DNA from: Pedobacter hartonius
Lineage (GTDB): Bacteria; Bacteroidota; Bacteroidia; Sphingobacteriales; Sphingobacteriaceae
NCBI RefSeq assembly: GCF_900107535.1
Contig: NZ_FNRA01000005.1
Location: forward strand, 124,001-188,000
Length of the DNA stretch: 64,000 nucleotides
Reading direction: 5' to 3'
Below are positions 40,650-49,124 of the stretch, one piece after another (position 1 is the first letter of the stretch; each line of letters opens with the position of its first letter). The notes under the pieces were generated by a model. It searched no databases. It was given only the letters and a program-made list of their open reading frames with translations, and was not told the DNA's origin. The position numbers and the translations under genes were made by a program.

Positions 40650-42107
40650 ATGAAACATATACTAAGTATAATCGTCATGACCCTGCTCATAGCAATGTCA
40701 TCGTGCAAAAAGTCATTTATTGAAAAAGACCCCGTATCTGCGGCTACCACAGACGCTGTGTATAAAACGGACAAGGATTTTAAAGATGCCGTGGTAGGTA
40801 CCTACCAGGCTTTTAAAGTTCAGTACGCCAATATGTGGCAGTTTGGCGACCTGCGCGGGGACGACGCGTTTATCCAGATCTCCAATCAGCCGAGCTCAAC
40901 CGGGGTAGACGTATTTTCTATCAACAGCAGCGATATCCTGCTCAGAAATACCTGGGCAAATTACTACATCGCTATCAACCGCGCCAATATGGTAATCACA
41001 AAACTCGAAACAGCTGATGGCGGCCTGGTTCCCAATAAGGACATCTATATGGGCGAAGCAAAGTTCCTGCGTGCACTGGCTTATTTTGATATGGTCAGGA
41101 TTTTCGGAGATGTGCAGCTGATCACCGGCTTACCAAGTGTGGAACAGATCGCCACTACACCGAGAAGCCCCGTGGCTACAGTATACAACGACCTGATCAT
41201 CAAAGACCTGCAGGAAGCGGTGACAAAACTGCCACTGACCTGGAGCGGCGTTGATGTGGGAAGGGCTACCCGGGGAGCAGCCAAAGCAATACTTGGTAAA
41301 GCTTACCTGACAGTTAAAGATTTTGCAAACGCGGAGACCAGCCTGCGGGAACTGACTGCCGCACCATATAGTTACACCCTGCTGGCTAACTACAATGACC
41401 TGTTCGACTACTCAAAAGATGAACACCACAGGGAATACATCTTTGATATTGAATATGAATCCGGCGGGGGCGACCTCGGCAGTAATTTTACCAATGCTTT
41501 TCTGCCTAACGTACCGGCTTTGCTTGACTATTACAGTATCAGGGGCGGCTTTGGTGAGTCTTTATCACCTACCCAGAAGTTCATTGCCCTCTGGCAGGCT
41601 GGTGACAAACGGAAAGAGGTAACCTTTCAATGCTGCGGCAGCTGGAAAAACCCAACTACCGGCGCTGTGGTAAACTTTATCCCGACCACGAGCCAGTCGT
41701 TCACCCAGAAATATATCACCGCAGTGGCTATCCTGAACGATAGCAAAGCAAACTGGAAAGTAGTGCGTTATGCAGACGTGCTGCTGATGTATGCCGAAGC
41801 ACTGAATGAAAATGGTAAAACCGAGCTGGCACTGGGGCCATTAAATCAGGTACGGGTAAGGGCCGGACTCCCGGTTTATGCTAACCTGACCCAAACTGTT
41901 GCCCGCGATAATATCGCCCTGGAACGCCGCTTTGAGCTTGCCTTTGAAGGGCATCGCTGGTTTGACCTCGTCAGAACGGGCAAAGCATTAACAGAACTGT
42001 CGGCCGTGGGTATGCAGCCTTATATGACCGTTTTCCCGGTACCTCTAAGCGAGATCAAAGTCATTAATAACCCTTCGATATTTCCTCAGAACCCCGGATA
42101 CAACTAA
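40650..42107 (+). CDS. SusD/RagB family nutrient-binding lipoprotein
   Basis: A 485-residue outer-membrane lipoprotein. The signal sequence ends in the lipobox MSSC with Cys19. The helical SusD fold is recognised by FLRALAYFDMVRIFGDVQLIT near residues 134-154, YADVLLMYAEALNENG near 375-390 and the C-terminal RRFELAFEGHRWFDLVRTG segment. It forms the lid of the SusC transporter encoded just before and binds the ligand at the surface. The gene spacing (38 bp) and direction show a common transcript. The Cys-rich pair QCCGSW near residue 330 may form a surface disulfide. Confidence 0.96.
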   Translation: MKHILSIIVMTLLIAMSSCKKSFIEKDPVSAATTDAVYKTDKDFKDAVVGTYQAFKVQYANMWQFGDLRGDDAFIQISNQPSSTGVDVFSINSSDILLRNTWANYYIAINRANMVITKLETADGGLVPNKDIYMGEAKFLRALAYFDMVRIFGDVQLITGLPSVEQIATTPRSPVATVYNDLIIKDLQEAVTKLPLTWSGVDVGRATRGAAKAILGKAYLTVKDFANAETSLRELTAAPYSYTLLANYNDLFDYSKDEHHREYIFDIEYESGGGDLGSNFTNAFLPNVPALLDYYSIRGGFGESLSPTQKFIALWQAGDKRKEVTFQCCGSWKNPTTGAVVNFIPTTSQSFTQKYITAVAILNDSKANWKVVRYADVLLMYAEALNENGKTELALGPLNQVRVRAGLPVYANLTQTVARDNIALERRFELAFEGHRWFDLVRTGKALTELSAVGMQPYMTVFPVPLSEIKVINNPSIFPQNPGYN

Positions 42108-42144
42108 ACAGATCTTCCTATTTCACGCGCATAAATTATAAACG

Positions 42145-44313
42145 ATGAACAGAAAAAACTTTATTCAAAGCACTACCATTCTTGGAAGTGCCCTGGCATT
42201 GGGCGGATCACCTGCTTTTGCTAATATTTTTACCCCGCCTCTGGAAGAACCCTGGTTTGATAAATCAAAGCGATGGGCACAACTGGCCTTTGTTGAAAAC
42301 GATCCGGGACGTTATGACCCTGATTTCTGGCTGAGCTATTTTAAACGCATACATGCTGACGGAGCACTGCTCAGTGCAGGTGGAGTTGTAGCTTTTTATC
42401 CTACGGATGTGCCCTTTCACCACAGGAGTAAATGGCTGGGAAATACCGATCCGCTGGGAGACATGATGAAAGGCTGCCGCAAGATGAATATGTCGGTTAT
42501 CCTGAGAACTGACCCCCATGCCACAAGGCAGGATATGTATGACGCACATCCCGATTATATTTCTGTAACTGCTGACGGGCAGAAACGCCGGCACTGGGCA
42601 AACCCTGAATTGTGGGTGACCTGTGCTTACGGCCCCTACAACTTTGATTTCATGACAAAAGTGAACAAGGAGATCATGGAAAGGTATCAGCCTGATGCGA
42701 TCTTCTCGAACCGCTGGGCCGGGCATGGGGTATGTTATTGTGAACACTGTAAAGAGATGTTTAGAAAAGCTTCGGGGCTTGAACTGCCGAAAGGGGGTGA
42801 CCGGCTCGATCCTACCTATATCAAATGGAATGCCTGGAGCACCGGCCGCCTGAAAGAACTGTGGTTCCTGTGGGACAAAGAGATCCGCAAACAGCGCGCC
42901 TCGGCAAGGTTTATTCCCAATGGTTTTCCTGATAAGCAGGAGACCGGAAAATATTCAGATTTCTTTTTCGCCGATCAGCAGGCCAGGCAGGGTGTGATGC
43001 CGCCCTGGGGCAATGCCATGGGTGCAAAGGAACTCAGGGCAGGACTGGGAATGAAACCCGTGGTAGGCATATTCAGCGTGGGCATAGAGGAAGAGTACCG
43101 CTGGAAAGATTCGGTGCAGAACGATGCGGAGATCCGTATCTGGGTTGCTGAAGGTGTAGCCAATGGCATGCTGCCCTGTTTCGTGAAGTTCGGCGCCTAT
43201 ATCGAAGACAAGCGCTGGATGGGCGCAGTGGAAAAAATGTACCAGGGTTACTATAAAAATGAACGTTATCTGAACAATACGGCACCGATGGCCCGCGTAG
43301 GGATGGTGTATTCTGAGCAGACCAACCGTAAATACGGAGGCAAGCCCTGGCAGCAGAAAAGCAGGGAGCACGGGCTGGGAATGTACCACGCCCTGGTGGA
43401 AGACCATATGCCTTTTGAAATGGTGAACGATAATCTGCTCGACGCGGAGCATTTAAAACCGTTTAAGCTGCTGGTACTTCCCAATATTGCGGCTTTGTCT
43501 GATGCCCAGTGCGCACAGCTGAAGGCTTTTGTAGATGGCGGAGGCAGCATTGTGGCCACTTTTGAAACTTCTTTATATAATGAGGAAGGCAAGCCCCGCA
43601 GCAATTTCGGTTTATCAGAACTGCTCGGCGTTACCTACGATAACGGGGTGGAAGGCCCGATGATGAACAGCTACCTGAGGATAAAAGGCGATGCCGGAAA
43701 AGGCGGTTACCACCCGGTGGTAAAAGGTCTGGAGGACTCTTATAAGATCATCAATACTGTTTACCAGGTGAAAGTAAAACCGCTGGGAATTTTTCCGAGT
43801 CCGGTTACCCTGATCCCTACCTATCCCGACCTGCCGATGGAAGATGTATATCCAAGGATCCAGGAAACGGATACCCGGGAAGTGTACCTGAAGGAAACAG
43901 GCAAAGGGCGGGTAGCTTATCTGCCGGGCGACATGGACAGGTCTTTCTGGCAGATGATGAGCACCGACCATAGCACGCTGCTCCGCAATACCATCCGCTG
44001 GGCACTCAATGAAGTACCTGTAGCAGATGTGGAAACCGCAGGCATTGTGGATGTTGCTGTATGGCGCCAGAAAAATTCCATGACCGTGCACCTGGTGAAC
44101 TTAACCAATCCTATGATGATGAAAGGCCCTTTCAGGGACCTGCTGCCTGTAGAGGCGGCGGTCAGCATCAGGGTTCCTGCAAATAAAAAGGTAACCGGCG
44201 TCAGCCTGCTGATGAGCGGCACCAAACCGGCCTTTGAGAACAAAGACGGGCTGGTTACGCTGAAGGGAATTCAAATACTTGATCATGAAATCGTTGCGTT
44301 AGACCTGGCCTGA
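42145..44313 (+). CDS. GHL6/beta-galactosidase-trimerisation-type glycoside hydrolase-like protein
   Basis: This 722-residue exported protein has an RK-type N-terminus (MNRKNFIQS) and a hydrophobic segment that looks Tat-like. The N-terminal TIM-barrel-like part resembles the hypothetical glycosyl hydrolase 6 group (FHHRSKWLGNTDPLGD, then IFSNRWAGHGVCYCEHC with Cys197, Cys199 and Cys202). The C-terminal part resembles a beta-galactosidase trimerisation domain (LLVLPNIAALSDAQCAQLKAFVDGGGS). The exact catalytic residues are not clear. It would act in the periplasm on the product imported through SusCD. A second, distantly related copy is at 49125, which suggests two steps on one glycan. Confidence 0.75.
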   Translation: MNRKNFIQSTTILGSALALGGSPAFANIFTPPLEEPWFDKSKRWAQLAFVENDPGRYDPDFWLSYFKRIHADGALLSAGGVVAFYPTDVPFHHRSKWLGNTDPLGDMMKGCRKMNMSVILRTDPHATRQDMYDAHPDYISVTADGQKRRHWANPELWVTCAYGPYNFDFMTKVNKEIMERYQPDAIFSNRWAGHGVCYCEHCKEMFRKASGLELPKGGDRLDPTYIKWNAWSTGRLKELWFLWDKEIRKQRASARFIPNGFPDKQETGKYSDFFFADQQARQGVMPPWGNAMGAKELRAGLGMKPVVGIFSVGIEEEYRWKDSVQNDAEIRIWVAEGVANGMLPCFVKFGAYIEDKRWMGAVEKMYQGYYKNERYLNNTAPMARVGMVYSEQTNRKYGGKPWQQKSREHGLGMYHALVEDHMPFEMVNDNLLDAEHLKPFKLLVLPNIAALSDAQCAQLKAFVDGGGSIVATFETSLYNEEGKPRSNFGLSELLGVTYDNGVEGPMMNSYLRIKGDAGKGGYHPVVKGLEDSYKIINTVYQVKVKPLGIFPSPVTLIPTYPDLPMEDVYPRIQETDTREVYLKETGKGRVAYLPGDMDRSFWQMMSTDHSTLLRNTIRWALNEVPVADVETAGIVDVAVWRQKNSMTVHLVNLTNPMMMKGPFRDLLPVEAAVSIRVPANKKVTGVSLLMSGTKPAFENKDGLVTLKGIQILDHEIVALDLA

Positions 44314-44341
44314 TTCACCCACCCGCAAAATCCGTAAATAT

Positions 44342-46126
44342 ATGAACTGGACACAAATTATCAATCCCCTGAACAACATCGCTTTGTCGGCATTGGTTGC
44401 CGTATTGCCCATTGTGTTTATCTTCTGGGCTCTGATCATCAAAAAAATGAAGGGCTACAAGGCCAGCCTGATCGCAACTGCCATCGCGATTATTATTGCC
44501 ATCGGCGTGTATGGTATGCCGGTCAGCCTGGCATTGCTTTCCACAGCCAACGGCGCATTATACGGGCTTTTTCCCATTTGCTGGATCGTGATCACGGCCC
44601 TGTTTCTTTTCAACATCACTGTAGAGAGCGGGCAGTTTGAGGTTATCAAACATTTTATGGCCTCTATCACGTCTGACAGAAGGCTGCAGGCGCTGCTGAT
44701 CGCTTTTTCTTTTGGTTCCTTTTTAGAAGGTACTGCAGGTTTTGGCGCCCCCGTAGCCATTACGGCGGCAATGCTGGCAGGCCTGGGGTTCAACCCCCTG
44801 TATGCTGCAGGTATTTGCCTGATTGCCAATACCGCCCCGGTAGCTTTCGGCGCTATAGGTATTCCGATTACCGTGGCCTCACAGGTTTCGGGGATACCCG
44901 AAATGGCGATCTCTCAGATGGTAGGGCGCACGCTGCCCATCCTATCGGCCTGCCTGCCCTTTTATCTCGTGGTGCTCATGAGCGGGTTTAAAAATGCCAA
45001 CAGGGTGCTGCCGGCAATCCTGGTATCGGGGCTATCCTTTGCATTTTTACAATACTTTTCCTCCAATTTTATCGGCCCCAACCTTCCTGATGTGATCGCC
45101 GGCATAGGCTCTATCATCTGCCTGATCATTTTCCTGAAGTTCTGGAAACCGAAGGAGATCTGGCGGTTTGACAATGAAGCACCTCCTACGCTGGTGCTGA
45201 AAGGCCAGTATTCCAACGCACAGATCATCAGGGCCTGGTCGCCCTTTATCCTGCTGACCATCATGATCATTGCCTGGGGCTTACAGCCGATAAAAAACGT
45301 GCTGAACTCGGCAGGGCAGCTGCAGTTTGAATTTCCCGGCATCCACAATGCAATCACTGATGCCAGCGGAAAGCTCATCCCGCACATCTTTAAGTTCAAC
45401 TACCTGTCGGCATCCGGCTCGGCCATTCTCAGCTCTGCATTGATTTCCATGCCCCTGATCGGGATGGGCTTCAGCAGGGGGATGAAGATCTTTATCGCTA
45501 CACTGAAACAGCTGGCCTTTCCCATCGTTACAATCGCTTCTATTTTGGGCTTCGCCTATCTGGTGAACGACTCAGGCATTACGATCACGATGGCCGATGC
45601 ACTGGCCAATACCGGCTTCCTGTTCCCGTTTTTTGCACCCGTACTGGGCTGGTTGGGCGTGTTCATCACCGGCTCTGATACTTCGGCCAATGCCTTATTT
45701 GGCAAACTTCAGGGCGTTACAGCAACATCCATCGGGATAGATCCGGTAATTACTGTTGGTGCAAATGTTTCCGGGGGTGTGGTAGGAAAGATGATCTCGC
45801 CGCAGTCGATTGCTGTTGCCGCTGCGGCAGGGAACCTGGTGGGCAAGGAGTCTGAACTGTTCAGGTTTACAGTAAAACACAGTTTTATTATGCTGGTCTG
45901 TATCTGTTTTATCGTTTTGGCACAGGCCTACCTGTTCAAATGGCTGATCCCTGTTTATCAGATGCAAACCACCAGCACGGGTACTGTTATCCCGGATCTG
46001 TCAAATGGATATGTCTATCTCTTTGTGCTGGCGGCCATCCTGGTATTGCTGTCGGCATTTATCCTGATCAGCAACAGGAAAAGAAGAATTGTACAGGATG
46101 AACCTGTTTTAAACGAAATCAAATAA
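44342..46126 (+). CDS. L-lactate permease (LctP) family transporter
   Basis: This 594-residue inner-membrane protein has about 13 hydrophobic helices of the LctP family. The signature GSFLEGTAGFGAPVAITAAML lies near residues 125-145. The centre (SPFILLTIMIIAWGL) and the C-terminal half (ITGSDTSANALFGKLQGVTA, ISPQSIAVAAAAGNLVGKE) are also typical. LctP proteins import lactate or glycolate by proton symport. In this locus, with glycerate kinase and two hydroxyacid dehydrogenases, glycerate, hydroxypyruvate or tartronate would be the more fitting substrate. That choice is inference from context. Confidence 0.9.
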   Translation: MNWTQIINPLNNIALSALVAVLPIVFIFWALIIKKMKGYKASLIATAIAIIIAIGVYGMPVSLALLSTANGALYGLFPICWIVITALFLFNITVESGQFEVIKHFMASITSDRRLQALLIAFSFGSFLEGTAGFGAPVAITAAMLAGLGFNPLYAAGICLIANTAPVAFGAIGIPITVASQVSGIPEMAISQMVGRTLPILSACLPFYLVVLMSGFKNANRVLPAILVSGLSFAFLQYFSSNFIGPNLPDVIAGIGSIICLIIFLKFWKPKEIWRFDNEAPPTLVLKGQYSNAQIIRAWSPFILLTIMIIAWGLQPIKNVLNSAGQLQFEFPGIHNAITDASGKLIPHIFKFNYLSASGSAILSSALISMPLIGMGFSRGMKIFIATLKQLAFPIVTIASILGFAYLVNDSGITITMADALANTGFLFPFFAPVLGWLGVFITGSDTSANALFGKLQGVTATSIGIDPVITVGANVSGGVVGKMISPQSIAVAAAAGNLVGKESELFRFTVKHSFIMLVCICFIVLAQAYLFKWLIPVYQMQTTSTGTVIPDLSNGYVYLFVLAAILVLLSAFILISNRKRRIVQDEPVLNEIK

Positions 46127-46134
46127 ATCATACC

Positions 46135-47046
46135 ATGAACGAATCATTACATAAATACATGAAAGTAGGCCTTGTCCATTTCATGGCTTATCCCAGTACC
46201 ATTAAAGGAGAAGGTCCGGTACTGGAGACGATCAGGAAACTCGCACTGGACGACTATTTCAACGCCATTGAGATCACCACGGTAAAAGATCCGGAGGAGC
46301 GCAGAAAAGTAAAACAGATGCTGGAAACCTCACACATGACCATTGCCTATGGTGCCCAGCCCCGCTTGCTGACCAGGGGTCAGAACATTAATGACCTGAA
46401 CGAGGAACGCCGGCAGGAGGCTCTGGCTAATGTGAAAGAGGGTATTGACGAAGCTTTTGAAATGGGTGCCTCCGGATTTGCTTTCCTTAGTGGCATATAT
46501 GAAGAAGACCGGAAAGAGGAAGCCTATCAGGCACTCGTAAAATCTACGCGGGAGATCTGTGCCTATGCCAACAGCAAAGGAAAGATCAAGATTGCACTGG
46601 AGGTGTTTGATTATAATGTAGACAAAAGAAGCCTGATCGGCCCTGCTGATATGGCCCTTCGTTATGCAAAGGAACTGAGGGCAGAGTACGAGAACTTCGG
46701 TCTAATGGTTGACCTGAGCCATATCCCCCTGATCCATGAGACGATAGAGGAGTCTATCCTTCCGGTTAAAGATTATATCATACATGCCCATATTGGCAAT
46801 TGCGTAGTTAAAAGTGCCGATATGCCTGCTTATGGTGATGTGCATCCGCGCTTTGGTTTTCCAAACGGGGAGAATGACGTGGAGCAGGTGGTTGAATACC
46901 TGAGGGTATTGCTGGCCATAGGATTCTTAAATGATCAGGAACCGCCGATCGTCAGCTTCGAGATCAAACCTTTTGGTGATGAGGACCCGGATATTGTGAT
47001 TGCAAATGCTAAACGAACTTTAAATTTGGCCTGGGCAAAAGTTTAA
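46135..47046 (+). CDS. TIM-barrel sugar isomerase/epimerase, possible hydroxypyruvate isomerase role
   Basis: A 303-residue xylose-isomerase-like TIM barrel. The metal ligands are seen as IALEVFD (Glu), LMVDLSHIPL (Asp and His), IHAHIGNCVVK (His) and IVSFEIKPFG (Glu), the usual pattern for this superfamily. Hydroxypyruvate isomerases belong to it, and in a locus with a tartronate-semialdehyde-reductase-type enzyme and glycerate kinase this activity would be logical. Sequence alone does not show it. It begins 8 bp after the permease gene and is followed 25 bp later by the dehydrogenase. Confidence 0.75.
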   Translation: MNESLHKYMKVGLVHFMAYPSTIKGEGPVLETIRKLALDDYFNAIEITTVKDPEERRKVKQMLETSHMTIAYGAQPRLLTRGQNINDLNEERRQEALANVKEGIDEAFEMGASGFAFLSGIYEEDRKEEAYQALVKSTREICAYANSKGKIKIALEVFDYNVDKRSLIGPADMALRYAKELRAEYENFGLMVDLSHIPLIHETIEESILPVKDYIIHAHIGNCVVKSADMPAYGDVHPRFGFPNGENDVEQVVEYLRVLLAIGFLNDQEPPIVSFEIKPFGDEDPDIVIANAKRTLNLAWAKV

Positions 47047-47071
47047 TGCATCACCCTTAAATAAAAAATCA

Positions 47072-48031
47072 ATGAAGATTGTCATATTAGATGGTTACAC
47101 CCTGAATCCCGGCGATCTGAGCTGGGAAGGACTACAACAGTTGGGCGAAGCAGAGATCCATGACCGTACACCGGCAGATCAGGTTGTGGAACGCTGCCGG
47201 GGAGCAGAGATTGTGTTTACCAACAAAACCCCCGTAAATGCAGAAGCGATCAACAGCCTTCCCGGGCTGAAATACATAGGTGTGCTGGCTACGGGTTATA
47301 ACATTGTAGATACTGAAGCGGCCACACAAAAGGGGATAGTGGTATGCAATGTACCGGGTTACGGAACCGCATCTGTGGTGCAGCATACTTTTGCACTGCT
47401 GCTGGAACTCTGCCTGCGTGTGCAGCGCCACAGCGACGCCGTAACATCTGGCCGCTGGGCCTCTTCTGCCGACTTTTGTTTCTGGGATTATCCGCTGACT
47501 GAGCTTTCGGGCAAAACCATGGGCATCATTGGGTTCGGGCATATCGGCCAGCAGGTAGGAGATGTGGCCGCTGCATTTGGTATGCAGGTGATCGGGGCCA
47601 GCAGGAGCCAAAGCGACCAATCGCAGCGCAGAAATTTTAAATGGGCATCCATACCGGAACTCCTTGAACAGGCTGATGTTGTGAGTATCCATTGCCCCCT
47701 GTTCCCGGAAACAAAGGGGCTGATCAATAAAGAAAACCTGCAGCGAATGAAAACTACTGCCTTTTTGTTAAACACTTCCAGGGGGCCGATCATCGTGGAA
47801 GAAGACCTGGCGGAAGCACTGAACAATGGTGTGATTGCAGGGGCGGGGATCGACGTATTATCGGTTGAGCCTCCTTCAAAGGATAATCCGCTCTTAAGTG
47901 CAAAGAATTGTATCATTACCCCTCATATTGCCTGGGCAACCAAAGAAGCGAGGGGCAGGCTCATGGAGATCAGCATCCGGAACCTGCAGGCTTATCTGGA
48001 TGGCAAGCCTGCAAATGTGGTCAATCCATAG
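47072..48031 (+). CDS. D-2-hydroxyacid dehydrogenase, glycerate dehydrogenase/hydroxypyruvate reductase type
   Basis: A 319-residue NAD(P)-dependent dehydrogenase of the D-isomer-specific family. The Rossmann motif GIIGFGHIGQQVGD is near residues 151-164 (GxGxxG), and the catalytic triad is Arg237 (NTSRGPI), Glu266 (LSVEPP) and His285 (PHIAWAT). The HprA-like N-terminus (VILDGYTLNPGDLSWEGL) matches glycerate dehydrogenases of Bacteria. It would interconvert hydroxypyruvate and D-glycerate. Co-location with glycerate kinase and an LctP permease supports a glycerate/hydroxypyruvate pathway. Confidence 0.88.
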   Translation: MKIVILDGYTLNPGDLSWEGLQQLGEAEIHDRTPADQVVERCRGAEIVFTNKTPVNAEAINSLPGLKYIGVLATGYNIVDTEAATQKGIVVCNVPGYGTASVVQHTFALLLELCLRVQRHSDAVTSGRWASSADFCFWDYPLTELSGKTMGIIGFGHIGQQVGDVAAAFGMQVIGASRSQSDQSQRRNFKWASIPELLEQADVVSIHCPLFPETKGLINKENLQRMKTTAFLLNTSRGPIIVEEDLAEALNNGVIAGAGIDVLSVEPPSKDNPLLSAKNCIITPHIAWATKEARGRLMEISIRNLQAYLDGKPANVVNP

Positions 48032-48064
48032 GCAGGCCAGCGGCATAAATTAATCGTTTTGAAA

Positions 48065-49099
48065 ATGAAACTTAAAGCAGGGTTGATGATTGTATTGCTG
48101 ATTGGTGCAGGTTTTGGATTTGCGCGTCAGCAGCTGAAAGGCCACTTACTGAAACAGCGCATGCAGGGCGACCCGCTGGCGAATCTGCCGGAAAATATAC
48201 AGGTACTGACCCGGTTTGGTGAGCGCGCGGATATATCTCCGGGAAATGACAGGGTGGCTTTTATGGCGAAGGTTTTTGGCGATGCCATGGTCATCGACCT
48301 GAAGAGCCGGCAGATCAGCTGTCTGACCTGTAGTATTCCGGGTGCTGCTTTTTTGCGGGTCATGCACCTGCCCAATGGCGATTACCTGCTGGCCGGGACT
48401 GACCGTTTTGAAGACCCTGTAACCAGCCGCAAGAATGCAGACCTGTGGTATCTGAGTAAAGCTCCCGGTGCCAAACCGCAGAAGATCGGGCTGAAGGTAA
48501 ATGAGGGGATTGCGGTCTCTAAGCGAAGCTTTAAAATTGCCTATACGGAATGGACAGCAGAGGGTACTCAGCTGGTAGTTGCCGGTCTTGACCTGAAAGG
48601 GGAGCGGCCTAAACTGATCAATCAGAAAGTTGTGATGAAAAACGCCGGGAAGGACTGTTCACTGGAGGCGCAGGATTTTTATGATGGGGATACTCGGCTC
48701 ACGTTTTTCTGTTATGTACCGGATGGTGCTTTCGAGGTAAAAGGAATTGACCTGCAGACAGCTGCAGTCACTAACTTTTCCAATGCCAAAGGTTCTTTCA
48801 ACGAACCGGAAGGGATTTTCCCCGATGGATATACTGCGGTGGAATCAGACCGGCAGTGCGACTGGCTCGGCGGAAAAAGGGGCTCCTCCAATCTGGATAT
48901 CTGGAAGCTGAAGCTGGACGGGACGGGAAAGGATTTTGTGCGGCTTACCCATTTTAATGATTACGATGGCGGCAAGGCGGCGAACCCCGTAGTTGCTACC
49001 AATGGCAAGTTCATGGCCTTCCAGGTGGCCAGATCTGATGACCCGCCGGGGGTAGGACATGGGCTGCTGCTGTACTGGTTTACGAAACGGCCTCAATAA
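48065..49099 (+). CDS. Exported beta-propeller (TolB/PD40-like) protein
   Basis: A 344-residue protein with an N-terminal signal anchor (LKAGLMIVLLIGAGFGFA) and then a propeller rich in PD40-type blades (ADISPGNDRVAFMAKV, LTFFCYVPDGAFEV, PEGIFPDGYTAVESDRQCDWLGG, LTHFNDYDGGKAANP). Such proteins bind other proteins or sugars at the periplasmic or outer-membrane surface. A TTG six bp upstream is also possible, but ATG at 48065 is the better start. It lies between the dehydrogenase and the second glycoside-hydrolase-like gene, all in one direction. Its role in the pathway is unknown. Confidence 0.7.
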   Translation: MKLKAGLMIVLLIGAGFGFARQQLKGHLLKQRMQGDPLANLPENIQVLTRFGERADISPGNDRVAFMAKVFGDAMVIDLKSRQISCLTCSIPGAAFLRVMHLPNGDYLLAGTDRFEDPVTSRKNADLWYLSKAPGAKPQKIGLKVNEGIAVSKRSFKIAYTEWTAEGTQLVVAGLDLKGERPKLINQKVVMKNAGKDCSLEAQDFYDGDTRLTFFCYVPDGAFEVKGIDLQTAAVTNFSNAKGSFNEPEGIFPDGYTAVESDRQCDWLGGKRGSSNLDIWKLKLDGTGKDFVRLTHFNDYDGGKAANPVVATNGKFMAFQVARSDDPPGVGHGLLLYWFTKRPQ

Positions 49100-49124
49100 T
49101 TTATTCTATTTAAATCTAATGATC